Positions 11,996 to 25,651 of a DNA stretch of 64,000 bases are shown piece by piece. This stretch comes from Tetrahymena thermophila SB210. Taxonomy: Eukaryota > Ciliophora > Oligohymenophorea > Hymenostomatida > Tetrahymenidae. The stretch covers positions 292,819-356,818 of the forward strand of contig NW_002476216.1 in assembly GCF_000189635.1 (NCBI RefSeq), written 5' to 3'. Under the pieces are notes generated by a model. It made no database searches. It was not told where the DNA came from and was given only the letters and a program-made list of their open reading frames with translations. Both the position numbers and the translations under genes were made by a program. Each line of letters opens with the position of its first letter. Position 1 is the first letter of the stretch.

Positions 11996-14900
11996 TCAAA
12001 TATGAATATTACAAAGAAGCTAAATGTTCTTTAATTTATCTTTCTTTTTATAGATTTAAATATTGTTATTAAGTAGATATATATTTTTTAAGGTTTCATT
12101 TTTAGATAAATAATTTAAGATGTCATCAAAGCAATTTTCTGTGCATAGATTGCTAGTTAAATTTAATGTGTGTATCTTTTGATTACTCTTTTCCAAACCC
12201 AGTAATATGTGCTACAAACCAATATCACTAATTTTGTTCTTAACTAGCTTGATACTATCAATTTATAGTTTCGTCTTTCCTAACTCTATACCTAGTTCTT
12301 CACATTCTTAGTCATTTACATCTTTTTTAAAATAGGTTTTAAAAATCAATATAAATAAAATAATTTAATATTACCTTCACTTACTAATTCTATTTAATCT
12401 ATGTACTCATTTTATTTTAACTTTTAAAGCAATATTTTAAGTTTTTCAGATTTCTTTTTGTAAGCATTTTTACGTTGTGTGTGAGGAGATTGAGTTTGTT
12501 ATTGTTGTTGTTGTTGACTTACTGATTTATTGCTTACGTTGCTTTTGTTTGGTGACTTGATGAATTTTAATGAATTATTTTTGATAGAGTTGTTATTCTT
12601 TTTTACTAAATTATGATTAGAATTTTATTCGGTGGCAGTTGCAGAGATAGAGTTGTATGTGTCTTCATTATTACTCATGCGGGTTGGTAATGTTTTACTA
12701 AGATCACTATTTTACTAATTTATATATGAATGATTATTGATCTAGTCTTTTGTTTTAATTATTTCGCTTCCATTTTATCTTTGAATTTTCTTTGTTGGAG
12801 TTAGAGATTTCTTTATACTAGCATAATCTTGATAATGATCAGCATTTGTGTAATGAGATCTAGCACTCTTTATTTCTAAGTTACTTTGTCTTAAATCTGA
12901 ACTTTTTTTCATTTTTCCATATTAAGACGTTTCGAAATCATTAAGTTTAAAAGGAGATCTATTTCTAGATTTATTTAAAGTAGAGTTACTAATTTAACTA
13001 TTTCTAATCTAACTGTTATCTCTTTTTTCACTGAAAGGATTTTCTAATTACAGTTAAGATTTTTTTATGTCTCTTGTGAGGGATTTTTCCACTACGGCTT
13101 ATATTTTACAGCTATCATGTACTGAAGCAGGTCCATTTTTGAAGTATAGTAATCCACTACCATCCATTTTAATATCAGAGATATTTTATATGAAGGGCTT
13201 ATTTTATGGTGATAAATTTTAATGATTTATAATAGTGATGTATCCATTATTAATGCTGTTATCAAATTGAGTCTTGCTTCCATTTTCAGCATCATTGGCA
13301 AAAGGATATATTTAATGCTGTCTGTCTGATTCGTTGCTATTTATTACGACACTATTAAACATACTTTCTTTTAGAGCTGTGCTTTTAACAAATTCTAATT
13401 AATTATCCAAATTTGACAGTAATAATTTATCTTTGCTTAAAGCACTCTCTTATAATTAAGGTATAATATTATTTTAACGATATTATCCTAACTATGCTAC
13501 TATAGAATCAACATTTTCTAAACTAACTTCCTCCTTTTATTATTAGTTACTTTCTTTGTACTTTGACTTGAATTTTTAGCTTTTTGAAAAAATACAAATA
13601 TTTTTTTTAATTTTTCAATAATAATTTTACCCCAATGAGTTTTAGCGAGAGCTTGATTATGTGTTACTGTTTTTTCTGTTTGTGATAAAGTAATTACTTG
13701 ACTTCATATTTTATTTATTAGTAAGAGCTTGATGAGAACTAAGAAATTATTCAGTTGGAGTCTAATTAGGAGTTCCTAGAATAGCTTTTATTTCTTATGG
13801 AGAAAGTTAGAAGAATTGAGTGTTACTGAGAATTTCCTTTTAATTTTCTAAAGTTAAATTTTGGATGCTTTTATGAATAATATCGCTTTCGTTTTGTAAA
13901 AACTGTATAGACATGCAATTTTCAATAATTGTTTAAACAGAATCTGAGAAAGAAAAGCAAATATTCTCTAAATAATCACCAATCAATTTAACAGGAAATT
14001 AGATAAGATTGTGGTATTCTATTTCTAGTTCATTTCCAGATATTAACAATTTTTCCAAGTTAAGGAACAGATCAAAATCAACAGAATTAATTCTATCTAA
14101 GCTTTCTTATTAAACTCTAAGAGTGTCAATCCTTTATTTTCAATATAAGATCTATTAAAAAAAGAGATAATTTTTGTTAAATTACATCTAATTCCAATTG
14201 TAAATTTTATCGTAGGTTTCCTTGAAAGTATGGTTTTTGAATTTCCTAAACTTCTCTTCAACTTATTCAAAAAACTTTTCTATTTCATCATAGCACTTTT
14301 ACTCAGAATATTCAAGCAATTTTTAGAACTCCTATGAAATAAAAAAAGTTAATTAAAATTTGAATCATTAAATGTCAGAAATTAATAGAAAATATAAGTC
14401 ATTTATTTTATTCCTTGAGTATTTTTTATAGTTAACAAATAAATATTTTTTTAAAAGAAAATATTAAGAACTAATTTTATTCATTGAGTAATTTATTTTT
14501 TATATTGAACATATTTTCTTTAAAAATAAATTTTATTATAATAAGTAAAATTAAATTTTGTTTTTATCTAAACATACTATACTTTCTGCTAATTAACAAT
14601 TAAAGGCTGAATTAAAAATATTTTAAATTTAAATTAATCTAGAAAAGTAAGTAACATTTTATTTTTAATTTAGTTTGTTGGTCTAAAATAAATTAACTTA
14701 TTTTTATTTAAAAATAGCAGTTTGTTTTTCTTGTTTAATTTTTAATTTTGTTTTTTTGCTGGGTCTATATATTTATTGACTTAAGTAACTGCTTATAGCT
14801 AATTTTTTTTATGTAAATTAATCTACCTCGAATTTTAGGCGTGTATTTGACTTAAATAATCCTTTTTAATAGTTAATTTTGCTGCAGATGTTATTCTAAA

Positions 14901-15799
14901 AATTATCTTCCATTTTATTCACAAAGTCCTCTTTAGTTAATTGAATCTTTTGTTTTATTTTTACCATCTGCTCTAAGCCATTTTTATTTTTCTTCTTCAT
15001 TTCATCCTCTGGAATCACTGTATGATTTTTATGATTTCCGAAAATTGCACAATGTGCACAAATCTAAAATTTATAAATTAAATAAATGATTTTAATGAAT
15101 TAAAAATTACAAAAGCTTGGATGCTTTTAATAAAAATATCATTGTTTGATTACCTTTTATTAGCATTGTAGGCATCCTAAATCCTATGCTTTCCCATGAA
15201 CCTAGCACTACTACTACTACTATTAGGACTTTAAAGAATACTTATTTGAAGACATCTATGGTTTAATTTCTTGAGAAGAACAAGGAATCATGTTCTTATC
15301 AATAAAAGATTATGCTGATTAAATTGATTTTTGGCTCAAAACTTCTGCCATCTGAAAGGGCTTTTGCTAAATAACACCAAATGAGCTCTATTTTTGATTT
15401 TCCTAATGTTACACAATTTTGAGGATAGATATATTCTTTGGGAAATTGTTTATAGAATCTCTGTTGCAAAGAATAATGTCCCTATATTATTTATTAATTA
15501 TATTATATTCTATCACAAAAATTCATACTAAAATGCTGAATATCTAATCCAAATTAATATATTTTTTTATATTTTTTGATTCTTCATTAAAATATTCAGT
15601 AAATTTTAATTGATTGATTAATTGATTACCCATCCTCTGGACATTTAAACGTATGTTTTGAATTAACTAAATTCTTTATTATGCAATCTTCACAATAAGT
15701 ATGACCGCAATCAGGTATCATCCTTGGTAGTCTATTTGTCTAATTAAATTAATAACTACATATTGAACAAATGAGAGCCTAATTATTTTGTTAATCCAT
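11996..15799 (-). CDS. RING finger/B-box protein with C-terminal LRR (TRIM-like)
   Basis: 970 residues from seven exons (5' to 3'): 15799-15630, 15481-15154, 15063-14827, 14331-14186, 14131-13631, 13579-12375 and 12321-11996; all phases close. An N-terminal RING uses C11, C14, C31, H33, C36, C39 and C53, with Asp56 in the last ligand position. A B-box lies at about 149-181 (C149, H152, C160, C163, C168, C171, H176, H180). A charged helical segment that looks coiled-coil follows (LEYSEQKCYDEIEKFFEQVE). The middle ~500 residues are Asn/Ser/Gln-rich with a polyQ tract. The end has LRR-like repeats (LNLTSN, IYLLNNN). RING proteins of this layout are generally E3 ubiquitin ligases; the LRR may bring substrates (inference). 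The 495-nt third intron could hide an exon. Confidence 0.82.
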
Positions 15800-16248
15800 T
15801 TAGAAATATTGAAGCTAGCTAGCTAGTTAAAAGTGTAAATTAAACTTTTTTACTGAAAATTATTATTGAAGATTTAGATTATGAAGATTCACTAGAAATA
15901 AATATATTGGTAGATAGATATATAGATAATTAGATTAATTGATTGATTTATTATATGATATTTCGCAAAAAAGCAAGTGAATAAATAAATTTTTGATTAA
16001 GTTAAGCACTAAAAAGCTTGAAAGTAGGTGAAAATTGATTTAATTAAATTAAGAATACCATCATAATTAAAATAGATATAAAATTTAATACATAATAAAA
16101 ATAAATAAACTGTTATTATTTATTGCATGCAGTTTAATTTTAATTTTCACTATTAAATTTTATCAATAAATTAAAATAAATATTCTATCGCAATTAATTG
16201 TTTTCTCTTATTTTTAGTCATACAGTCAGTAGCCAATCAATCAATCAA
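15800..16248. other. intergenic gap between two minus-strand genes
   Basis: 449 bp of AT-rich DNA with short TAGA and TTGA runs near 15905-15950. No gene or clear repeat is seen. Confidence 0.5.
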
Positions 16249-18366
16249 TCAATCAATCAGTCGTCTTGTTTAATTTATATGAAAAATGTTTATCTTTTTT
16301 TCTTAATTTGCTGGAATTGGTTGGAAAGATCCTCCAATTACTCCTAAGTTATTCTATTATTATACCTTCATACTTTAAAATTAATATTTTTTATTAAAAT
16401 TTAATTTAATTTACCTCAAATCTACATTCAACTTAAGCTATTTACTTTTTATTAAATCAACAGACTTCTTTACTAACAAAACAGAGTCAAAAGTTATTTC
16501 ATTGCACCTTTTTGTTTTTAATATAAAATTAATTATTATCGTTTTATATTGTTTGTTTTTTGGTATTAATTAAATTTCTATCAATTTATTTATTAACATA
16601 TTTATTTATTTATTGTTCTTTAAAGGATGAAAAAATAAAAATTATTTATACGATAAATCTGTGGAAAGGTAAGTTAAATTCAGTTTGTTTAAAATTTAAG
16701 GAAACAAAGCACTGACTGAGTTGTCATCAATTTGTGTTAATCTTTTTAATAATAATATTTTATTTTATTTCTTTTATTTTAATAATTAACTTTAAGTTAA
16801 GGGAGATATGCTGTAACAAATTGCTTTCACTCAAGCTCTATACTAACTAATCAAATCCTGTTGAATCTAAATAATTTAAACTAGAAAAAATACTTTTTAC
16901 CAATATAATTTTATGAATTAAATATAATTAATCAAACCTAAAATCTAAATCAAGTGTTGTCAGCTTACTCAAATGAGACAACATTTAAGATGCTTTTTGA
17001 TATATTCCTTCCCCCAAAGAGTTTTGTGATATATTTAAGTATAAAACTCTTAAATCATTACAGTTACTCAAGGCTTAAAGCAACTTTTAAGCACCAAATG
17101 TTTGGATTTTATTAAATCTTTTATGATTAATTACAAAACTTTTAATTATTTTAAGTTTGAATAAATTATTTTACTAAAGCTAAATGTTGAGAGTTTCTAT
17201 CTTTTACATATTCTGGTTATTGATTAGTAATTCTGAAATATAATTAGAACCTTCTTATCCAATATGGCAGTTACTTGATAATTATATAATTTAAGAAAAG
17301 GAAACTAAATTGTTAAAATATTACCTTAAACCTAAATATAAATAGTTTATTTTATTTAATTTTTACATTCCTTCTGTTATATATCTAACTCCTAAATCAT
17401 TTATTCTGTTTTCCCTAATATATTATAATTAATATTCAATAATAAAAAGGTAAAATGCTTTTTTTTAAATAATTAAACTGAATTATTTCATAAATTATTT
17501 TTTTAAGATTAGCATTTATTTTTATAATAGTAATTTTTTATTTATTATTCATCTTTCTCCTTTTGAAAGTAAGTAAATTATTTACGACAACTATAAAGAC
17601 AAAACAGTAATATTAAGGTGACTTTTAGTGAATAAACTGATGGCTTAGCAGCATTTTTCATCTATTGCACACTTTCTTTGATAATTAAATTTATTTTAAT
17701 AACATTTAAAATGTAAAACTTAATAATCGAAATATACTTGAATTCTAACGTTAAAGATTTTAGAGCTGGGAGCTTTAAAGATTTTAAATTGTCTAAATTT
17801 TGAACAGGATTTTAAGAAAAATTTAAAGACAAATCTGTCAAACTATTGTTTTTCATTAGAGATTGAAAAATAATATTTAAATTCGCTACTTTGGTACAAG
17901 TTAAGTCTAGTTAGATTATTTTAGTTGTCTTCATAAGTAATTAAGACAAATTTGATAAACTTAAATCATATAAATTATTCATTTATGCATAGATATGAAA
18001 TGTTTCAATCGATTCAATTAAATTTAGTTGTTTTGTGAGATTTACAATAAAATCCGAATCTGCTTTACTACTTTTTAAACTAATATACAATTACTATATT
18101 TTAACTTAAATTTAGGTATTTTCGCTACATGTTTAACTGATTTTATCCAAAGATTCTTTATAAAATTGACAATTAGATAAATCCTAATTATCTAGTTCTA
18201 TTATTATCCTAGAAGTTTAGCTATTAATCTATGATTTAAGGGAGCTTAAAAAGCTCTTACTGCTAATGTTCACTAACTATGAATCTCTCTTAGAGTTTCT
18301 AACAGATCCAAACGTAAATGTTTGGTATCCTTCTGTTTGCTTTAAATTAACATTATTTGCTTGCAT
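16249..18366 (-). CDS. leucine-rich repeat protein built from 90-nt exons
   Basis: 513 residues in eight exons: 18366-17738, 17675-17586, 17414-17325, 17273-16938, 16880-16791, 16741-16652, 16507-16415 and 16372-16249. Exons 2, 3, 5 and 6 are exactly 90 nt and exon 7 is 93 nt; every junction is in phase 2. Each short exon encodes one ~30-residue LRR (for example INDLGVRYITEGMQKLNKIN, then LYLGL). Exon 4 (336 nt) looks like several repeats fused without introns. The N-terminal 200 residues contain weaker LRRs. No signal peptide or membrane helix is seen. The last residues after GVIGGSFQPIPAN are low in information, so the C-terminus is less certain. It belongs to the same family as the 40-64 kb cluster by exon length and phase. 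The ligand is unknown. Confidence 0.8.
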
Positions 18367-19089
18367 TATTTTACTTAGTATATATAAAATCTGTGTAAAT
18401 TAAAAGATATAATTTATAATAAATAATAAAATTCACCAAATTAAAAAAAATATAATTAAAATATTAAATAATGTCCATTGATTTTTTTGTGTTCTTATTT
18501 ATTTTTCTAAATAAATTTAAAATTCATTAAAATTTTGATTCTTATCCCTTTTTTCTAATATAAATTTCACTTTCATTTTTAATAAAATAAATTGCTAACA
18601 AAAAATATTACAAAATAAATAAATATTTAAGAAAAACTATAACAAAAATTTTTTGCTAGTAAATAAGATAATTAAATTTATTATAAAAGCAACATAGTTA
18701 ACCAATAATACTATCATACTAACATGAATAGCAAATTATTTTATCACTGAAATATAGATAGTTATTGATTGCTTTTATTTATTGTAAATTAATTATTTAT
18801 TTAACACATTAAAGATATCAATTTAAATAATTTAAACTTTTTCTAATCTGATTTTAATATTGTTATATTTTTATATTCAATTAAATTTTAATTTAAATAA
18901 TCAAACTATCCTTTTTTATAAGAAATATTTAATTTTCCTATTTACTTTATCAATCAAATTTTTTTTATTCTATCATTTTTATTGATTTATTTAATATTAA
19001 AATAAATTTATTTAATGTTTTGAATTTTAATTAAAATTTGATTGAATATTGTTACCCAGTAAGTTAGTGCTAATTTACATAAATAAAAT

Positions 19090-19147
<58 letters not shown>

Positions 19148-19234
19148 TACAATATTATTCAATGATTTGCTTGTTATTTTAAAAAATTAGAATTATTTTT
19201 AAAGAATTTACAAAATTTATTGAGGAATTTAGTT
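18367..19234. other. intergenic gap with a TAGA microsatellite
   Basis: 868 bp without a gene between two minus-strand genes. It is AT-rich and holds the (TAGA)14 run at 19091-19146. Confidence 0.6.
19091..19146. repeat. (TAGA)14 microsatellite
   Basis: Fourteen uninterrupted TAGA units lie in the intergenic DNA just downstream of the Asn/Gln-rich gene. Confidence 0.97.
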
Positions 19235-22200
19235 TCATAAATTTTATGAGTTACTGAGAGAATTTTATGGGTAAAATAGTTTTAAATCTCCTTACTAAAT
19301 TGAACTTTTTCTATTATTCTCAGCATTGATCATTTGAGAATTATTTTCAAATGTAATATCATTTAGAATTTTTTGATGTTCTTCAAATTTTGCTGTTTCC
19401 TCATTTTTTATTTGATTTTCTGTTTGAGCTTGCTGCAATTCGTCGTTGTCTTCGTTTTATGTCTATCTAATTGCTATCTCAGAGGATTTTTTCATGCTTG
19501 GCTTCTTCAGAACTTTCACTTCTTTTTTATGTAAAAAATTTTAGCAGTTTTAGTCAAGATGATTATTGAGTACTTGAGTTTTATCGCTAAATGTACTATT
19601 AAACTGTTAGCTAAATGTAGATTTTATCTATTTTTTTGTTGCAGATGATTTTCTTGTATCGTCTTCTTAGTATTGAATTTAGTTCATGCTTTGAATCTTA
19701 GTCTCTTCAAATTTATTTTCTGGCTTTTTAGATTTTTATTCTTTGTTTTTTGAACCAGATTTCACTTCTGTTTGCGCCCTATTTTTGTTTATGGATTCTG
19801 CTTTGAAGTTATTTGACAGATTGATTATATCTTCTTTTATATTTAAGATAACTGAAGATGCTTTTTCAATGTTTTAATCATTTTAATCTTAAGCTTCTCT
19901 GAGGATTTATTATGTTCCTAATTTTTTTGATGAATCTTCTCCACTTTTTTCATTTTTTTAAGGCAAATTTTGAGCAAATGAGTAATTATTGTCTTCTTTA
20001 ATTTCATAGCTATCAACTTTAATAGGAAGAGATAAAGCAGTGTTTTTATTTTCAGGTTGCTAGTTTTCGGTCGTTTTATTTATGTCTAATATTTTAAGTT
20101 GGTGATATTATGGAGTTTCCATTATACTATTTGAAGGAGATGCACAAAAAGTCTAAACTTTTAAGTGATTGTTAGATTTATGTTGAAATTTGTTAAAATT
20201 TGTTGGTTAAGAATCAGTCTGCAAAATATTAAGTTACTCAGTTTCTTTGAACTCATTATCCAAAGACTAAGGGCGGAATGTGCATTCAAATTCTTTACGC
20301 TTCACGGGATTAGGTGATAAAATCTTTGTAGCTTCTAAGTTTAGCTATCTTTCAGTGAGAGTTTGCTCATTAGGCTCAGTTAAAGAAGGTTCATTTTGCT
20401 CTATGATTGGATTACTTTGATGTAGAGTAAGTGTTGTCTTTTTTTGTGGTGAATTAACTTTTAAGCACTTATTATACTATCTTAATAAAAGAGAACCTGA
20501 CATGCCAACTATTGCATTTTTTTGACTAGGAGCGAAAGGCTATTTCTATAAATCGATTATTTTATTTAACTTTTAATCTTCAAATGCAAGCTTAAAATCA
20601 GAGTGGTCATCTGACATTTGTTAAGTTGATGAAAAATAATATTTCGGATTTGATACTTCGCTTACATAATTAATAGATTTCTCTGTAAAACTTGACGATT
20701 TAGTGTTCTCTTAATTTATATTAGGCTACTATTTTTATTCTTTTGCTAACTGATTTTAATCAGCTACTGAGACTGAGTTACTAATTTATTTTATATCCAC
20801 TATAAATTCAGTAGTTTATTGCTGATTAGGTTTTTTTTATTAACTTAGTTATTTATTCTCCTAGTTATAAATAACATCGTTTTAAGCAAGCTTTGCTTTA
20901 ATAGTCTAAGTCGATTATTTACTTGATTGACTTTCTTTTGATAAGCTTCTCAAGCGGTTGTTATCATTCGGAGGTGAATTTTTTGGGTTTTAAATATTTC
21001 TCGAATTTGATCTTGCCTTTTGAACAATAATTTCCTATTTAACTATTTTTTATTACTCGGTAGGTTATGTATTTGACTATTATTGAGAGTTCAATTTAGA
21101 ATCAGCATTTATAGGAATTTAATGTAATTCAATAAATTTTACATACTACTCTGATTCTTCATTGTTTTCATTTGTCTATTGATACCTATTATTTTAAGGT
21201 TTTTATGTAGGAGATTCATTTGAAAATTTAGATTTTTGTAGCTTAAGATGAAACTATGGCAATTAGTTGTTTATAGGAGAATCAAAAGAGTAGTTAGATT
21301 ATTAGCTGTTGCTCCTAAATTATTTATTGTAGCTGAGACTATTTTAAGAGTTTTCAGAAGTCTAGATTTTTTCATTTTACAACACTTTCCTTGCACTTTA
21401 AGAAGATTGATTTCTAATAGTTGATTTAGATCTGACTTTTTATTCTGTTCTGAATATGATATTGCTCTGGTTGTTTAAGCTATTTTTATCAATATCTATT
21501 TCGCTATTTGTGTTTTTATTGGTTTCAGTTTACTTTACTTAACTTTTTTAATTACTTTATTATTAGTCTTACAACATCTTTTGTTTATTTTGACTTTGAT
21601 ATAGCTTATTTAATTTCTTAGGAGATTGGAAATCATTTTCAGAGCAGCTATTTGAAAAGCTGCTATTATTAATTTAGTTTTATGATGGAATTCGACTTGC
21701 ATTATAAGAACCTAAGTAGTACTTTTAATTTGATGCTTAATTTTTCTATATCTAATTTTTAGCACCAGAGCTTATTTAGTCTATTTAAACGTTCGTAGAA
21801 TTATTTTGATGCTGCTAATTCGGATAATTATAACTTTAATTTAGCTGTTTGTTAGAATTAATTTAATTTTCGAAATTATACTTTTTTTACTACTAAAATA
21901 AATCATATTTTAACAATTTCTTTTCTTTATTTTAAACATTTTATTATTAAATTTTTTATTATTTTTATAATTGAGATTAATTTTATGAATTAACTTATCT
22001 TTAAACAGCGTTATCAAATGAATTATCTCTTTAGCGAATAGCCAGTAACTCTTCATTCTCTTAATCTCTTGCTTTTTAAGCTGAATAAATTCTTTTATCA
22101 GAAAGCTTAAATTGTGGCTAATTATTATTTTTTAATTCTGACGAGGTTTCTCTTTTCTTCTAAAATAATGAAATAGATTGATCTGGATTATTTTTCAAAT

Positions 22201-23665
22201 TTACACTATTTTAAACAGGTTTTATAGCCAAAACAGCTTTATTCTCTAAAGCTTGAATATTTTTCATAAAAAAATCTTACAACAATTGCTTAAACTCTCT
22301 AAAATTAAGAAATCCAGCCTTTTCTGTTTCTTTCTACACTAGCTCTAATAAGAACATAGAGAAGTTATTTTTAATAAAAATTTCAAAATCTTTATAACTT
22401 TGAATAGGAGAGCCACTGTGGCACTCAAAAAATTAAATTATTTCATCTTTTGAGAGTTTGTTATTCAAATTTTTATCTATTTGATTGAATTTACAGCTTA
22501 TATAATTTATCAATCTATCCTGCTGTAACCTCTATTTTTGTTAATCGTTTTAATTATTTAAGTAGCTACTTGCAATCCCTGATGATGATTATTCAGTGTA
22601 ATTTGAGCTTTGTGTATTCTAGTAATTATTTTTAGTCTATTGGCTAGATTTTAATTTGAGAAGAATTTTCCTTTTATAATTTTAAGAATTTACAGATTTA
22701 TGATTAGAAAAATTCTACTAAAAAAAGGCATTTTGTGGCTATAAATCTGATATTTCAGTTTAATTAATAAGTCCATTAATCGATTTAGAAGCGGAATAAT
22801 GAGGATCATTATTTGATTCGGTAATAGATTTTGACTTTACTTTTCCTGCCTAGCTCATTTCTGTATTGACTCTTCCAACTATTTCCTCAAATGACTTGTC
22901 TATATACTTCTTGGTAATATAGCTATGATTATTTGTATTTTAGCATTGACTATTATTATTTTAATATGGAGAAATCTAGCCTCTAGGAGACTACTAAGTT
23001 TTTATACCTTGCCTATGTCCTACTACATGTTATGGATAATAATTATGGTCAATAGAATACCCCAATTAATAAGGTCTTATTGCAGAGTTGATATTAACAG
23101 AATTATTTTAATTCTAAATATTTTGATAAGTATGACTATTATTATTATTGTTTTGAGATATCATTGGTAGTTTTAATTGTATGTTTGGAAATATTTTGTA
23201 TACGCACTTGCCATTCATATAAGCATTTTATTCCTGCTTCTTTTCTATTGATTAATGAGTTTAATTTTGGTTACTGTTCAAATTACTCATTCCATTTATA
23301 TTCCATTAATTATTGTTGCCATTTCTATCTATCTCCTTATTATTTTAATTGTACGAATTAGCGCTCTCTGCTCTTATTTCTCTCTTTCTACTTGGCAATT
23401 ATTCCTTTTAAATAATTCTTTTTTCTTTATTGCCTACAGATCCATCTTGACTAAGTATTTTATTTATACCTTCTTTATTATCTATATCCCGAATTAAATA
23501 TTCTACGAATGAAGAGTTTATCTTGCTAGATTTTTTGCTCCTTTCAGGGCTAGTTTTCTGCTTATAGAAGCTTTATTCAATATCATGTGCTTACTACTGA
23601 TCTAAAGCTTCCTTCGCTCGAAAAGATGTGTTGCTGTTAGTTTCAGAGTTAGATCTTTTTATCAT
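19235..23665 (-). CDS. intronless 1476-residue Asn/Gln/Ser/Lys-rich protein
   Basis: One uninterrupted frame of 1477 codons under the ciliate code, from ATG at 23665 to TGA at 19235, with no TGA inside. The composition is dominated by N, Q, S and K with frequent runs of N and Q. A more ordinary, hydrophobic-patterned island lies about one third in (KLSKDEIIQFFECH to FREFKQLLQDFFMKN). It is probably helical and faintly EF-hand-like, but has no complete calcium loop. No signal peptide, membrane helix or known catalytic motif is seen. Scattered SPP/SPT-like and basic-Ser sites would suit phosphorylation (inference). Such low-complexity proteins are common in ciliates and can be scaffolds or prion-like, but no function is claimed. 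The reverse strand holds several open frames that are only shadows of this repeat-rich gene. Confidence 0.82.
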
Positions 23666-25651
23666 TGATGCTAATCTAAAAAGATGCAGCTGAGCTTCGA
23701 ATTATTAACTAACTGTATAACTTAAATCAACCTATTTTGACTGTTATACTTTATAATGTATAATGAAGGATATCTTAGTATATATCGATCTATGAAATAT
23801 ATCTTATTACTTAGAACAATATATTGTATGTATTCACAAACTTTATCTCACAATATATTTACTAATTAAAAAATTGATTAATTAATTAATTAGTTATTAA
23901 GGTGATATTTTAAAAATAGTTAATTAATTAATATTATTAACATCAAAGTGATGCAACTCAATTAAAATTGAAATCATCATCAAAATATTATTAAGATCAT
24001 CACCATTAGCAATTACTAGAGAAAAATACAAATACTGATAATTTTATTAGTGAGTTTCGCTTTTTTTAGAGTTTTCAATGTTAATTATGAGTAAATATCT
24101 AATTTATTAAATAACCAAAATCTCATTTTCAATAATTGTAATAATTGATTTACTCTAGAAAGAACAAATACAAATTAACCACACAATACTTTGATCAATA
24201 TTTAACAATCAATTAATTGCTAATCAATCTATTTTAAACCACTAACCCTAATTAAAATATCATTCTCTTATCACTATTCTAATCTATAATTCTTTATTTT
24301 AATGTAACAATCATTTAAATTTAAATAAATTAAAAGCTAAGCAAGCTTAAATAAACTATGATAAAAATTAAATTCATTTTTTAATTTAAAACAAACAAAA
24401 CCAATATTTTAGAATTTAAAAGATAACTTCTTTAATTTTAAATATTATTATTTAATAAACAAATAAATAAATAATTTTTTTTAAAAAAAATGGAATGATT
24501 ATTTTATCTTCAATTTCAATACAATTTTAAAATTCTAAAACTAATATTAATAATTAAATTCATAAGCTTATAACTATTTACTTAAAATATTTATTTTTTA
24601 AAATACAAAGAAAAAATAATTTTTAAATTGTCACACCAAATAAAAAACAAACACAACCAAAATATTATGTGTATTCTTCTTATTAAAGAATGTAACAAAG
24701 GGGTATATTTTTGATATTTATTTTTAACTTTACCAAAATTTTCTTGTATTTAAAATATTATTTTTAAATTCTTCAATGTTATTATTTATGGTATTTATTA
24801 GTAATCAAAAAATTAATAAATGAATGAATAAGTCAGGATATTTATTCATTTATATATTTGTTCTAATTTATCACATAAAAATAAAACAATTAATATGAAA
24901 TTAAACAAAAAGTATTTAATTTAAATCTATTTTAAGAAACTTTAAAAAATCATAAAAAATGTAATTTAAATTTTAAAAATAAAAATTTAAAATTTCATAA
25001 TTAAATAAATACTTTTTAAAACCATTTTATTTGCAAATTAGTAATAATATAAATTTAAAATATTAAGTTTCTCTAACTAACCTCCTATTTTTGAAGCTTG
25101 CAAAATATGATAAAAAAATATTTTTGCTTTAACTTAATTTACTTTTTTAATTATAGATAGACCTATTTAAGATTAAGTTGTTTGTAAATATAAGTAAGTA
25201 ATCTTACAACATAAAGAATTGAATTACAGAAATTTTTTCAAAAATTAATTTTAAAAACTAAATTAGAAAAAATACTTCCTTTAAAAAATGAAGCAGACTA
25301 AATAGTTTAAAGCTTTGTTTAATTTTTTATCTATATTCTTACCTTAAATAATATTTAAAATAGCAATAATTATCAAATGAAATATTTTAATTATATTTAA
25401 ATATGTTTGAATTATGAATTATTAAGATTTTTTTTTTTTTGGATTTAGCTGATAACTAATATATCGTTAATTCATTTAAATAATTGAAGTAAAGACTTCA
25501 AAAAGACGATAGCATGAAAAATACATTTGATTATTTGATTTTTTTTGCTTTGATTAAAAATTGTTTATAAATTTACATTTCCAATCACCAAACAAAATAT
25601 TATAAACCATAACATTTAAAAAAATCAAAATAGTAAAAAATTGTATTTTTT
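23666..25651. other. intergenic region between divergent genes
   Basis: About 2 kb of very AT-rich DNA. It separates the minus-strand block (12-24 kb) from the plus-strand block that starts at 25652, so promoters for both directions should lie here. I see no gene and no strong repeat. Confidence 0.55.

Noticed and set aside
22925-23497. Three overlapping plus-strand open frames of 65-81 codons that look membrane-protein-like
   Set aside because: They lie antisense to the Asn/Gln-rich gene. Reverse-complemented AAT/AAC/CAA repeats give Ile/Leu/Val codons, which mimic hydrophobic helices.
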